From assembly GCA_035548515.1 (NCBI GenBank), contig DASZSW010000032.1, positions 62,001-126,000 on the forward strand: 64,000 nucleotides of DNA, given 5' to 3'. Position numbers and translations under genes: made by a program. Position 1 is the stretch's first letter. Each line of letters begins with the position of its first letter. The notes under the pieces are model-generated. The model ran no database searches and was not told where the DNA came from. It worked only from the letters and a program-made list of their open reading frames with translations. Shown here piece after piece: positions 15,861 to 24,743 of the stretch. The DNA comes from DASZQY01 sp035548515 (GTDB lineage Bacteria > Pseudomonadota > Alphaproteobacteria > Rhizobiales > Kaistiaceae).

Positions 15861-16259
15861 ATGCTTCTCAGGCCGATCCTGCTTTCCGCCGCAGCGCTGG
15901 CGCTGCTCGCGTCTCCCGCCGCGGCCGACAAGGTTTCCAACGCGGTCGCCGTCTTCGCCGGGCTCGACAAGATCACCGGGCGCATCATCGATTTCGATGT
16001 CTACATCGACGAGACGGTGCAGTTCGGGGCGCTGCAGGTGACGCCGCGCGTCTGCTACAACCGCCCGCCGACGGAGGAGCCGCAGACGGATGCCTTCGTC
16101 GAGGTGGATGAGATCGGGCTGAACCGGAAGGTGAAGCGCATTTTCACCGGCTGGATGTTCGCCGCCAGCCCGGGTCTGCACGCCGTCGACAACGCCGTTT
16201 ACGACGTCTGGCTGACCGACTGCAAAATGACGTCGGACGTTGCGCCGCCCAAGAAGTAG
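15861..16259 (+). CDS. DUF2155 domain-containing secreted protein
   Basis: The product has 132 residues. MLLRPILLSAAALALLASPA followed by AADK is a signal peptide. The mature part, with KITGRIIDFDVYIDETVQFG, LQVTPRVCYNRPPTEEPQT and TGWMFAASPGLHAVDNAVYD, is the DUF2155 domain, with two cysteines that could form a disulphide. DUF2155 genes are a regular neighbour of aat and accBC in Hyphomicrobiales; their function is unknown. The 3' end overlaps the convergent aat gene by 61 bases. Confidence 0.85.
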   Translation: MLLRPILLSAAALALLASPAAADKVSNAVAVFAGLDKITGRIIDFDVYIDETVQFGALQVTPRVCYNRPPTEEPQTDAFVEVDEIGLNRKVKRIFTGWMFAASPGLHAVDNAVYDVWLTDCKMTSDVAPPKK

Positions 16260-16867
16260 AAATCGGCGTCGGCGGCGATCGCTTCTTCGAGCAGCGTTTG
16301 ATACCCGGCGCGGTCGACATCGATCGCGCCGAACTGCTTCAGGTGCGGCGTGGTGAACTGCGTGTCGAGCAGTCTGAAGCCACCTGCCTTCAGGCGCGCG
16401 ACCAGGTGCACCAGGGCGACCTTGGAGGCATCGCGCTCGCGGCTGAACATGCTTTCGCCGAAGAAGGCCGCGCCCAGCTCAACGCCGTAGAGCCCACCGA
16501 CGAGCTTGCCGTCGCGCCATGTCTCGATCGAGTGCGCGGCGCCCATCTCGTGCAACTCGCCATAGAGTTTGCGGATGCGCGCATTGATCCACGTCTTCGG
16601 GCGGCCCTCGGTCGCCTCAGCGCATGCGTCGACGATAGCGCCGAAGTCATGGTCGACGCGTACCTCGAATTTGTCCGAGGCGACGGTGCGGCGCAGCCGT
16701 TGCGGGAGATGGAAGCCGTCGAGCGGAATGATCCCGCGCTCCTCCGGCTCGATCCAGAACAGGCCGGGATCGTCCGCCGATTCCGCCATCGGAAAGATGC
16801 CGACGGCGTAGGCCTTCAGCAGGACCTGCGGGGTGATCTCGAGGATTACGTCGTCGCGGGAGGCCAT
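16199..16867 (-). CDS. aat: leucyl/phenylalanyl-tRNA--protein transferase
   Basis: A 222-residue enzyme that adds Leu or Phe from aminoacyl-tRNA to proteins with N-terminal Arg or Lys, marking them for ClpS/ClpAP degradation (N-degron pathway). Family blocks include AYAVGIFPMAE, FWIEPEERGIIPL, WINARIRKLYGELHEMGAAH, GGLYGVELGAAFFGESMFS and LLDTQFTTPHLKQFGA, all complete. It follows accC by 45 bases on the same strand and probably shares its transcript. Its last 20 codons overlap the DUF2155 gene on the other strand. Confidence 0.95.
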   Translation of the reverse strand: MASRDDVILEITPQVLLKAYAVGIFPMAESADDPGLFWIEPEERGIIPLDGFHLPQRLRRTVASDKFEVRVDHDFGAIVDACAEATEGRPKTWINARIRKLYGELHEMGAAHSIETWRDGKLVGGLYGVELGAAFFGESMFSRERDASKVALVHLVARLKAGGFRLLDTQFTTPHLKQFGAIDVDRAGYQTLLEEAIAADADFYFLGGATSDVILQSVSQTS

Positions 16868-16912
16868 CGCCGTTACTTAGGTCCGGTGGGTGCGGACGCA
16901 CAGGCCCGCCGG

Positions 16913-18271
16913 CTATCCGGCGGCCAGCCGCTTCTCCAGCCAGTGGATGTCGTAGTTGCCGGCGATGATGTCGCTGTCGTTCACCAGCTCGCGGAACAGT
17001 GGAATGGTCGTCTTGATGCCGTCGACGACGAACTCGTCCAGCGCACGGGCGAGGCGGCGGAGCGCTGCCTGTCGGTTTGGCGCGTAGACGATCAGCTTGC
17101 CGATGAGGCTGTCGTAGTACGGCGGGATCGAGTAGCCCTGATAGACGCCGCTGTCGATGCGTACGCCGAGGCCGCCGGGCGGATGATAATAGGCGATCTT
17201 GCCGGGCGAGGCGGCGAAGGTTTTCGGGTCCTCGGCATTGATCCGGCACTCGATCGCGTGGCCGGTGAAGGTCACGTCCTTCTGCGTCACGGAAAGGCCG
17301 AGGCCGGAGGCGACGCGGATCTGCTCGTGGACGAGATCGATGCCGGTCACGGCTTCCGTCACGGGATGCTCGACCTGCAGGCGGGTGTTCATCTCGATGA
17401 AGTAGAACTCGCCGTTCTCGTACAGGAACTCGATCGTGCCGGCGCCGGAGTAGCCAAGGTTGGCCATGGCATCGGCGACTACGCCACCAATGCGGGCGCG
17501 CTGCTCGGGCGTGATGACCGGGGAGGGCGACTCCTCGAGGATCTTCTGGTGTCGGCGCTGGAGGGAGCAGTCGCGTTCGCCGAGGTGGACGGCTTTGCCT
17601 TTGCCGTCGCCCATCACCTGAACCTCGATGTGGCGCGGTTTCTCCAGATATTTTTCCAGATACACCGCGTCGTCGCCGAAGGCGGCGCGCGCTTCGCTGC
17701 GAGCCGCGGCGAGGGCGTTGGGCAGCTCCTCGGCGCTCCGCGCGACCTTCATGCCGCGCCCACCGCCGCCGGCGGATGCCTTGATCAGAACCGGGTAGCC
17801 GATGTCGGCGGCGATCTTCTTCGCCTCGGCATCGTTGGTGACGCCGCCTTCGGAACCGGGGACGACCGGGATGCCCAGCTTCTTGGCCGTGCGCTTGGCC
17901 TCGATCTTGTCGCCCATGATGCGGATGTGTTCCGCGCTCGGGCCGATGAAGGCGACGTCGTGCGCGGCCAGGATTTCGGCGAAGCGCGCGTTCTCCGACA
18001 GGAAGCCGTAGCCGGGATGGACGGCATTCGCGCCCGTGATTTCACAGGCGGCCAGTATCTGGGGGATGTTGAGGTAGGACTCGCGAGCAGAGGGCGGGCC
18101 GATGCAGACGCTTTCGTCCGCGAGGCGCACGTGCATGGCGTCGGCGTCGGCAGTCGAGTGGACCGCTACGGTGGCGATGCCCAACTCCTTGCAGGCGCGC
18201 AGAACCCGGAGCGCGATCTCGCCGCGGTTGGCGATGAGAATCTTGTTGAAGAGACGCGGCTCGGTCGTCAT
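16913..18271 (-). CDS. accC: acetyl-CoA carboxylase, biotin carboxylase subunit
   Basis: A 452-residue ATP-grasp enzyme that carboxylates the biotin on AccB in the first half-reaction of malonyl-CoA synthesis. It begins FNKILIANRGEIALRVLRAC. It contains the ATP-binding glycine-rich loop KASAGGGGRGMKV and the catalytic region FIEMNTRLQVEHPVTE, followed by the C-terminal dimer domain. Its ATG overlaps the accB stop by four bases, so the two are translationally coupled. The order aroQ-accB-accC-aat on one strand is typical of alphaproteobacteria. The length agrees with E. coli AccC. Confidence 0.97.
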   Translation of the reverse strand: MTTEPRLFNKILIANRGEIALRVLRACKELGIATVAVHSTADADAMHVRLADESVCIGPPSARESYLNIPQILAACEITGANAVHPGYGFLSENARFAEILAAHDVAFIGPSAEHIRIMGDKIEAKRTAKKLGIPVVPGSEGGVTNDAEAKKIAADIGYPVLIKASAGGGGRGMKVARSAEELPNALAAARSEARAAFGDDAVYLEKYLEKPRHIEVQVMGDGKGKAVHLGERDCSLQRRHQKILEESPSPVITPEQRARIGGVVADAMANLGYSGAGTIEFLYENGEFYFIEMNTRLQVEHPVTEAVTGIDLVHEQIRVASGLGLSVTQKDVTFTGHAIECRINAEDPKTFAASPGKIAYYHPPGGLGVRIDSGVYQGYSIPPYYDSLIGKLIVYAPNRQAALRRLARALDEFVVDGIKTTIPLFRELVNDSDIIAGNYDIHWLEKRLAAG

Positions 18272-18732
18272 TCGATGATCAGCAGCGGCTCGCCAAATTC
18301 GACCGGCTGACCATCGTCGACCAGAATCTTCACGACCTTGCCCGCGCGCGGGGCGGGGATCTGGTTCATGGTCTTCATCGCCTCGACGATGAGCAGCGTA
18401 TCGCCCTGGCGGACCTGATCGCCGACCTCGACGTAGGGTCGGCCGCCCGGCTCGGGCGCGCGGAAGGCTGTGCCGACCATGGGCGAGTGCACGGCGCCGG
18501 GATGGTTGGCGTCGCTCGGCGCGGCGGCGGCGGGCGCCGAGGGCGATGCGGCAGACGCAGGTGCCGCTGCCGCCATCATCGGGGCGGGACTCGCCGCGAC
18601 CGTGACTGTGCGAGCGACACGGATGCGCGTTCCCTCGCGCTCGATCTCGATCTCCGTCAGCCCGGTGTCCGTCAGCAGCTCGGCAAGCTCGCGTATCTGA
18701 TCCTGATCGACGATCGCTTTCTTGTCAGCCAT
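18268..18732 (-). CDS. accB: acetyl-CoA carboxylase, biotin carboxyl carrier protein
   Basis: The product has 154 residues from ATG 18732. The N-terminal part (1-50) is the AccB-specific helical and strand region. An Ala/Pro-rich flexible linker of about 35 residues follows, then the biotinyl domain with VEAMKTMNQ, where Lys120 is the biotinylated residue, 34 residues from the C-terminus. The start overlaps the aroQ stop (TGATG) and the end overlaps accC. The carrier shuttles carboxybiotin between AccC and the AccA/AccD transferase, which is not in this window. Confidence 0.95.
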   Translation of the reverse strand: MADKKAIVDQDQIRELAELLTDTGLTEIEIEREGTRIRVARTVTVAASPAPMMAAAAPASAASPSAPAAAAPSDANHPGAVHSPMVGTAFRAPEPGGRPYVEVGDQVRQGDTLLIVEAMKTMNQIPAPRAGKVVKILVDDGQPVEFGEPLLIIE

Positions 18733-19199
18733 CAGGCTCCCTTTCGGCGGCCGGTCTTTGCCGGCTTGATGATGTCCGCCAGCGCGTCCAGCGCCAGCGT
18801 GTAGCCTTGCGGCCCAAGACCGCAAATCACGCCTTTCGCGACCGGCGAAACAAACGAGTGATGACGGAAGCGTTCGCGCGCGAAGATATTGGACAGGTGC
18901 ACCTCGATCAGCGGCAGCCCGGTGCCGCGGATGGCGTCGTGAATGGCGATGGAGGTGTGCGTGTAAGCGCCGGCGTTCAGCACGATGCCGTCGGCCTTGT
19001 CGCCGGCTTCCTGGATCCAGTCGACGAGGATGCCCTCGCGGTTATCCTGGCGGAAGTCGATTTTCAGGCCGAGCGCCTTGGCGCGATCGGCGCACGCCTT
19101 CTCTATGTCCGCGAGCGTGCCGGTCCCGTAGAGCGCCGGTTCGCGCTTGCCGAGCAGGTTCAGATTGGGGCCGTTCAGAATGAAGATCGTCGCCGCCAT
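18732..19199 (-). CDS. aroQ: 3-dehydroquinate dehydratase, type II
   Basis: A 155-residue dodecameric-type enzyme of the shikimate pathway that converts 3-dehydroquinate to 3-dehydroshikimate. It has the N-terminal NGPNLNLLGKREPALYG motif (catalytic Tyr), the LNAGAYTHTSIAIHDAI block and IEVHLSNIFARERFRHHS with the catalytic His and lid Arg. ATG 19199 is chosen because the family starts directly before the first strand (ATIFILNGPN). The upstream in-frame extension lacks similarity. It is first in the aroQ-accB-accC-aat cluster. Confidence 0.95.
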   Translation of the reverse strand: MAATIFILNGPNLNLLGKREPALYGTGTLADIEKACADRAKALGLKIDFRQDNREGILVDWIQEAGDKADGIVLNAGAYTHTSIAIHDAIRGTGLPLIEVHLSNIFARERFRHHSFVSPVAKGVICGLGPQGYTLALDALADIIKPAKTGRRKGA

Positions 19200-19319
19200 A
19201 GCCGACCGTTCTTGACGTTGCCGGCCCCGCGACAAGCGCGCGAAATGCCCGGAATTTGGCCGGTTATAAGGGGATCGACGGCGAAGGAAAAGCCCGGAAA
19301 GGGCAGAAACCCTTAGGCG

Positions 19320-20222
19320 TTAACAGGTTGCGATATCCGCACAGGCCCGCGCTGCCTTGATCTCGGCCTTGAGGTTGTCCATCCCTACGGCGCCCACGAC
19401 CACCTTGAGCTTGGTGGCGTAGGACGGGGTGCCGGTCAGGTCGAGCTTCTCGGCCAGATCACGAACCTCGTTGATGTTCGCCTTGGCCTCGTCCGAATTG
19501 GCCTTGGTCTTCAGCATTTCGGCGTCGAGCCCGAGGTCGGCCGCCACCGCCAGCGCCTTGTCGCCGTCAACTTGGCCCTTCTCGGTGATAAGGGCCTCGT
19601 GGAAGGCGGCGTATTTGTCCGGCGCAGTCAGCAGGACGGCGACCGCGACCTGCGCGGCGGCGACCGAACCGTCGCCCAGGATCGGGAACTCCTTCAGCAC
19701 GACGCGCAGGTTCGGATCATCCTTGATCAGCGCCTGCATGTCGGCGTGGGCGCGGCGGCAATAGGCGCAGTTGTAGTCGAAGAATTCGACGAGCGTGACG
19801 TCGCCCTTCGGGTTGCCGAGCACCACTTCGTTCTTGCTGTCGAACAATGTCGAGGCGTTATCGGTGATGACCTTGGTCTGCGCGACGCGGGCAGCCTCAT
19901 CTTCCTTCCGCTGAAGCTCGTTGATCGCGTCGCGGATGATCTCCGGATTGGCGATCAGGTAATTGCGGATGACACCCTCGATCTCGGTGCGCTGGCTGTC
20001 GGAGATATCGGCCACATCCATCGCGCCAGGCGCCGGCATCGTGGCAGCGGGCGCGGGCGTCATAGCCGGGGCGGGCTTCGATGCGGCGGCCATGTCGCGC
20101 ACCATCGCCTCGACGGTGGCGCGATCGACGCCGCGTTGTGTGCCGAAGGTATAAGCGATGGCGCCGACGGCGATCGCGAGTACCAGCGCCAGCAGCGGCG
20201 CGGCGGCGTTGCGGATGTTCAT
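19320..20222 (-). CDS. DsbA-family periplasmic thiol-disulphide protein
   Basis: The product has 300 residues. An N-terminal membrane anchor/signal (AAPLLALVLAIAVGAIAYTFG) is followed by an Ala/Pro-rich linker. A helical N-terminal extension (about 70-125) comes next, then the thioredoxin-like DsbA domain with CAYC at Cys152-Cys155 in FDYNCAYCRRAHADM. The cis-Pro loop is LTGTPSYATK. This is the Com1/ScsC-like type with the N-terminal oligomerisation helix. Two further cysteines sit at the extreme C-terminus (RACADIATC). It probably acts in periplasmic disulphide formation or isomerisation. The M48 protease gene lies upstream on the same strand with a 78-base gap. Confidence 0.87.
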   Translation of the reverse strand: MNIRNAAAPLLALVLAIAVGAIAYTFGTQRGVDRATVEAMVRDMAAASKPAPAMTPAPAATMPAPGAMDVADISDSQRTEIEGVIRNYLIANPEIIRDAINELQRKEDEAARVAQTKVITDNASTLFDSKNEVVLGNPKGDVTLVEFFDYNCAYCRRAHADMQALIKDDPNLRVVLKEFPILGDGSVAAAQVAVAVLLTAPDKYAAFHEALITEKGQVDGDKALAVAADLGLDAEMLKTKANSDEAKANINEVRDLAEKLDLTGTPSYATKLKVVVGAVGMDNLKAEIKAARACADIATC

Positions 20223-20300
20223 TCCAGTCTCTCCGGATGCGCGTTCTGGCGCCCTGCCAACCTACGGTAGGTAGGTTTGGTTAAGACGCCGCTTCGCTCC

Positions 20301-21683
20301 TTATTTGGCGGGTTTATAGGACACGATATCGTCGGCGCGAAGCCAGGCGGGTGTGCCGCGCTTCAACTTTGCTTGAGCCCGCGCGGCCTGCTCCCGGGCC
20401 TCGCCGTAGTTGCCCTCGGCGAACAGGCCCTGGGCGGTAGCCAGCTGGGCCATAGGAATGTCGTTGGTGAGGGCGTAGGCGCGGGCCAGCGCGCGATAGC
20501 CGATGCCCATGTCGGGCTCCTTCTGCAGCGCGACGGTGAGCAGCTTGATCACCTCGGGCGCGGCGGCGGCACTGTCGGACGCCATGATCGCCTGGCCGAG
20601 CAGGACTTTGAGGATCGAGGAGGATGGAGCCAGCTCGACGGCTTTCCGGAAGGCGGCGACGGAGCCCGGCTGTTTGCCGATTTCCAGCAGCGACTGGCCC
20701 TTCAGTTCGTAAAAATATGGATCGTTCGGCGCGGCCGCGATCAACGCATCAATCTGCTTCTGCGCAGCGTCGGGCTTGCCGGTGCGGTAGGCGAGGATCG
20801 CGCGCGCGTATTTGGCGGGCAGGCTCTGATCGCTGATCGGAAAGCGGCGCAGCACCTTGTCACTGGTCCACGTGAAACCGACCAGCTTGGCGCGCACGAG
20901 GTCGTGGCGGCGCTGGAGCTCCGGCGAATCTTTGGCGGTCGTATACGGGCTCTTGGCGACCAGCGCCTCCAACTGGATCACGCGATCCCGCGGCAGTGGA
21001 TGCGACTGGAGGTAAGGGTTCACCCCCTGCGACAAAAGCAGGTTCTGGTCGGCGAGGCGCTTCATCGTCGCCAGCATCCCGGCGCCGGATTGGCCGGTGG
21101 CGGTGAGGTACTTGACGGCATTGCGATCGGCGGCCGACTCCTGTTCGCGGCGGAAGGAGAGGAGGCTGCGCTCGGCGATGCTGGGTGCGGCCGACAGGAT
21201 GCCCTGGCCGGCACCGCCGATGCCTTGCGAGCCGGTCGCCGCTCCCGCTGCCGCCGCGCCGACACCGAGGAGGCTGCCGATCAGCAGGGCGCCCTTGATG
21301 TCCTCCATCTGCTGCGTGAGGTGGGCGACGTCTTCGTTGACGATGTGACCGGTCTCGTGGGCGAGGACGCCGATCAGTTCGTTGGGCGTCTCGCTCTGGA
21401 TGATCGCGCCGACGTTGACGAACATGTGGTCGTGGTCGGTGACGAACGCGTTGAATGCGTCGCTCGGGACGATACGCACGTCGGGTATCGGCACCCCGGC
21501 GGCCTTCATGATCGGGCGCAGGTAGTCGTAGAGCAGCGCCTCGGTCTCGGCATCGCGCACGATCGGGATCGAGTCGGCGAGCGCGGGCAGGGGACTCAGC
21601 GCGACAAGGGCGGCAGCCGCCAAGGCGCCGGCGCGCACTTTCCAAGACCCGCCGCGCCTGCTAGTCAGCCCCATCGGCCCCAT
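20301..21683 (-). CDS. M48-family metalloprotease with TPR repeats (BepA-like)
   Basis: The product has 460 residues from ATG 21683, which has GGAGGG four bases upstream. A signal peptide ends near PLPALAD. The zinc protease domain has VLAHETGHIVNED (His109, Glu110, His113) and a downstream Glu in RREQESAADRNAVKYL. Gly/Ala-rich loop segments lie between them. The C-terminal third carries TPRs, for example PNDPYFYELKGQSLLEIGK and GYRALARAYALTND. This layout matches BepA/YfgC, a periplasmic protease and chaperone that controls outer-membrane protein assembly. Upstream in-frame codons overlap the divergent aminotransferase gene and are unlikely to be coding. Confidence 0.9.
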   Translation of the reverse strand: MGPMGLTSRRGGSWKVRAGALAAAALVALSPLPALADSIPIVRDAETEALLYDYLRPIMKAAGVPIPDVRIVPSDAFNAFVTDHDHMFVNVGAIIQSETPNELIGVLAHETGHIVNEDVAHLTQQMEDIKGALLIGSLLGVGAAAAGAATGSQGIGGAGQGILSAAPSIAERSLLSFRREQESAADRNAVKYLTATGQSGAGMLATMKRLADQNLLLSQGVNPYLQSHPLPRDRVIQLEALVAKSPYTTAKDSPELQRRHDLVRAKLVGFTWTSDKVLRRFPISDQSLPAKYARAILAYRTGKPDAAQKQIDALIAAAPNDPYFYELKGQSLLEIGKQPGSVAAFRKAVELAPSSSILKVLLGQAIMASDSAAAAPEVIKLLTVALQKEPDMGIGYRALARAYALTNDIPMAQLATAQGLFAEGNYGEAREQAARAQAKLKRGTPAWLRADDIVSYKPAK

Positions 21684-21776
21684 TGGCCCTCCAAAACCGC
21701 GAGATTTTACAACGTCTTGCCGGAAGTGCTCCGCGCCGCAGCCTAGGCCGGCAAATCTGGCGACAGCAAGACCGCA

Positions 21777-22937
21777 ATGAAGAAGAAACCGCAACCTTCG
21801 AGCCGCAGCGCCATCGAGCCGTTCATCGTGATGGAGGTGATGCGCGCGGCCGCCGATCGCGAGCATGCCGGCGATCGCGTCATCCATATGGAGGTCGGGC
21901 AGCCCGGCGCCGTAGCGCCGCCGGCGGTGCTCGACGCGGCGCGGGCCGCGCTCGCCGATGGTGTGCTCGGTTACACAGAGGCGCTGGGTCATCGGAAATT
22001 GCGCACGCGCATCTCACAGTACTACGCCGAGATGCACGGCATCGAGGTGCCGATGGAGCGTGTGGTCATCGCCACGGGCTCGTCGGCTGCGTTCAACATG
22101 GCGTTCCTGGCGGGGTTCGATGTCGGCGACCGGATCGCGCTGACCGCGCCCGGATACCCCGCCTATCGCAACCTTGCTTCCGCTGTCGGGATGGAGACCG
22201 TTGAAATTCCCGTCGACGCGGCGAGCGGATATACGCTGACGCCGGCGATGCTGGAAAAGGCGCATCGCGAGAAGCCGCTCGCGGGTCTGCTCGTCGCCAG
22301 CCCGGCTAATCCCACCGGAACGATCATGGCGCCGGCGGCGTTGAAGGCGCTGATCGAAGCGGCGGAGGACATGGGCATCGTGTTCATCTCCGACGAGATT
22401 TATCACCGCCTGGTCTACGCCGGCACGGCGGCCACGGCTCTCGATTTTTCCAACGACGCCATCGTGATCAACTCGTTCTCCAAGTATTACTGCATGACTG
22501 GCTGGCGCGTCGGCTGGATGGTGGTGCCGGATCCGTTGCTGAGGCCGATCGAGCGCATCGCACAGAACCTCGCCATCTGCGCGCCGACGATCTCGCAGCG
22601 CGCGGCGATCGCGGCGTTCGAGGCGACACCCGATTTTGACGTGATCCGCGACGGCTACGCTGCCAACCGGCGCCTATTGCTCGATCGGCTGCCAAAGATC
22701 GGCTTCGAGGACCTGTTCCCGGTCGATGGTGCCTTCTACGTCTACGCTTCGGTGCGAAGGTTTGCGAACGATTCGCTGGCATTCACATCACGGATGTTGG
22801 CGGAGGCGGGCGTGGCGGCGACGCCGGGCCATGACTTCGATCGCATCAACGGCAACGGCTTCATCCGCTTCTCCTTCGCTGGCACGGAAGCCGCGATGGG
22901 AGAGGCGATGGACCGGCTGTCACATTGGCTCCGGTAG
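21777..22937 (+). CDS. PLP-dependent aminotransferase, class I/II
   Basis: A 386-residue fold-type I aminotransferase. It has the substrate-binding ALGHRKLRTRISQYY region, VIATGSSAAFNMAFL, the ASPANPTGTI motif, ISDEIYHRLVY (PLP-ring Asp and Tyr) and NSFSKYYCMTGWRVGWM with the Schiff-base Lys236. The C-terminal Arg in GFIRFSFAG binds the substrate carboxylate. It resembles aspartate- and MalY-like bacterial aminotransferases of uncertain specificity. It is divergent from the M48 protease gene and 67 bases before pgi. Confidence 0.9.
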   Translation: MKKKPQPSSRSAIEPFIVMEVMRAAADREHAGDRVIHMEVGQPGAVAPPAVLDAARAALADGVLGYTEALGHRKLRTRISQYYAEMHGIEVPMERVVIATGSSAAFNMAFLAGFDVGDRIALTAPGYPAYRNLASAVGMETVEIPVDAASGYTLTPAMLEKAHREKPLAGLLVASPANPTGTIMAPAALKALIEAAEDMGIVFISDEIYHRLVYAGTAATALDFSNDAIVINSFSKYYCMTGWRVGWMVVPDPLLRPIERIAQNLAICAPTISQRAAIAAFEATPDFDVIRDGYAANRRLLLDRLPKIGFEDLFPVDGAFYVYASVRRFANDSLAFTSRMLAEAGVAATPGHDFDRINGNGFIRFSFAGTEAAMGEAMDRLSHWLR

Positions 22938-23004
22938 AAAATTGGGGCTGAAATAGCCGGATGGCGGTATCAAAAGACGACCGGAAGGTGGAGGAAGGCG
23001 CGCA

Positions 23005-24639
23005 GTGACCCCAGCAATGGTGAAGGCCTTCACGGCGCTTGAGGCGTTGCGCTCCCCCGCACTGGCCGTGCCCATGCGCCAGCGATTTGCCGACGATCCC
23101 GAGCGCTTCAAGCGCTTCTCGCTCTCTTATGGCAATTTCCTGCTCGACTATTCGAAGAACCTGATCGACGCCGAGACGCTGCGCCAACTGCTCGTCCTGG
23201 CTGAGGCGGCGGAGGTCGAAAAGCACCGTGCGGCGATGTTCGGCGGTGAGCCGATCAATGTCACCGAGAACCGGCCGGTGCTGCACATGGCGTTGCGCGC
23301 GGCGCCTGACGATGTCTATCGCGTCAATGGCAGGAACGTCGTGCCCGACGTGCAGGAGGTCCTCCAGCGCATGGCGGATTTCTCCGAGGGCGTGAGGACC
23401 GGCAGCATCGCCGGCGCCGGCGGGAAGTTCACCGATGTCGTCAACATCGGCATCGGCGGCTCGGACCTCGGGCCCAACATGGCGACGCGGGCGTTGAAGC
23501 CGTATCACGACGGGCCGCGGCTTCATTTCGTCTCCAACGTGGATGGAGCGCACATCCGCGACACGCTCGCCGGCCTTGATCCCGGGACGACGCTGTTCCT
23601 GGTCGCGTCCAAGACTTTCTCCACGATCGAGACGATGACCAACGCGGCGACGGCGCGGCGGTGGATCGTCAACGGCGTTGGCGAATCCAAGGTGCCGGCG
23701 CACTTCGCGGCGATCTCGACAGCGCGAGAGCGGGTTGCCGATTTCGGCATCGGGCCCGAGCGCATGTTCGGTTTCTGGGACTGGGTCGGTGGGCGCTACT
23801 CAGTCTGGTCGGCGGTCGGCCTGTCGCTGATGATCGCGATCGGGCCGGAGCGCTTCCGCGAGTTCCTCGACGGCGGCCGCAAGATGGACGATCACTTCCG
23901 CACCGCACCGCTTGCGCAGAACATGCCAGTGATCATGGCACTTATGGGCGTGTGGTACCGCAACGTAATGGGCTTTCCCGTGCTGGCGGTGCTGCCGTAC
24001 GACCAGCGGCTCGATCGGTTGCCGGCGTATTTCCAGCAGCTCGACATGGAATCGAACGGGAAGCGCGTGCGCACCGTCGGCAATCAGGTGCGTGGGCCGA
24101 CGGGCCCGATCGTGTTCGGGGAACCCGGTACCAATGGGCAGCACGCCTTCTACCAATTGCTGCACCAGGGCACCGACCCGGTGCCGTGCGATTTCCTGGT
24201 GGCTGTTCAGTCCGACATCGGCGAGGACGAACATCAGTCGCTGCTGCTTGCCAACTGTCTGGCGCAGAGCGAGGCGCTGATGCGGGGCAAGACACTGGCC
24301 GAGGCGCAGGCCGAGTTGAAGGCCCAGGGGCTGAATGCGCGGGCTATCGATAAACTTGCGCCGCACAAGGTGTGCCCCGGGAACCGGCCGTCCAACACGA
24401 TCCTTTATCGGCGACTCGACCCTCACACTCTGGGCATGATCATCGCCCTCTACGAGCACAAGGTATTCGTGCAGGGCGTCATCTGGGGCATCAATTCGTT
24501 CGACCAGTGGGGAGTGGAACTTGGCAAGACGCTCGCCACGGAGCTGCTGCCCCTGCTGAATCGCAGCGATTCCGACCATCCGCGCGACGCATCAACCGAA
24601 GGGCTGATGCAGGCAATTCGCCTGTTCCGAGGTGCTTAG
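23005..24639 (+). CDS. pgi: glucose-6-phosphate isomerase
   Basis: A 544-residue enzyme interconverting glucose-6-phosphate and fructose-6-phosphate. The GTG start at 23005 is supported by GGAGGAAGG seven bases upstream. It has the GIGGSDLGPNMATRAL phosphate-binding block, the FWDWVGGRYSVWSAVGLS signature, GEPGTNGQHAFYQLLHQG with the catalytic His region, and NSFDQWGVELGKTLA containing the catalytic Lys. The length is standard for the large bacterial PGI. It may be co-transcribed with the preceding aminotransferase. Confidence 0.96.
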   Translation: MTPAMVKAFTALEALRSPALAVPMRQRFADDPERFKRFSLSYGNFLLDYSKNLIDAETLRQLLVLAEAAEVEKHRAAMFGGEPINVTENRPVLHMALRAAPDDVYRVNGRNVVPDVQEVLQRMADFSEGVRTGSIAGAGGKFTDVVNIGIGGSDLGPNMATRALKPYHDGPRLHFVSNVDGAHIRDTLAGLDPGTTLFLVASKTFSTIETMTNAATARRWIVNGVGESKVPAHFAAISTARERVADFGIGPERMFGFWDWVGGRYSVWSAVGLSLMIAIGPERFREFLDGGRKMDDHFRTAPLAQNMPVIMALMGVWYRNVMGFPVLAVLPYDQRLDRLPAYFQQLDMESNGKRVRTVGNQVRGPTGPIVFGEPGTNGQHAFYQLLHQGTDPVPCDFLVAVQSDIGEDEHQSLLLANCLAQSEALMRGKTLAEAQAELKAQGLNARAIDKLAPHKVCPGNRPSNTILYRRLDPHTLGMIIALYEHKVFVQGVIWGINSFDQWGVELGKTLATELLPLLNRSDSDHPRDASTEGLMQAIRLFRGA

Positions 24640-24743
24640 TCGGCATCGCATTAATCATGGCGCAATACCTCGCACCGTAGATTCCGCTACCTGAGCGTGC
24701 CGGCGGGGGGTCGGCGCGCTCGTTGACGTGAGCTACCCGGGCG

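Noticed and set aside
14399..15988. A 529-codon open frame on the minus strand across glpD
   Set aside because: GlpD motifs are complete on the plus strand. The antisense frame is rich in Arg, His and Ala and has no recognisable domain.
16298..18310. A 670-codon open frame on the plus strand across accC and aat
   Set aside because: AccC and Aat are unambiguous on the minus strand. The opposite frame is a composition artefact of high GC.
19292..19304. GCCC/GGGC hairpin with U-rich tail after the DsbA-like gene as a terminator
   Set aside because: The stem has only four or five pairs, too weak to list as a feature.
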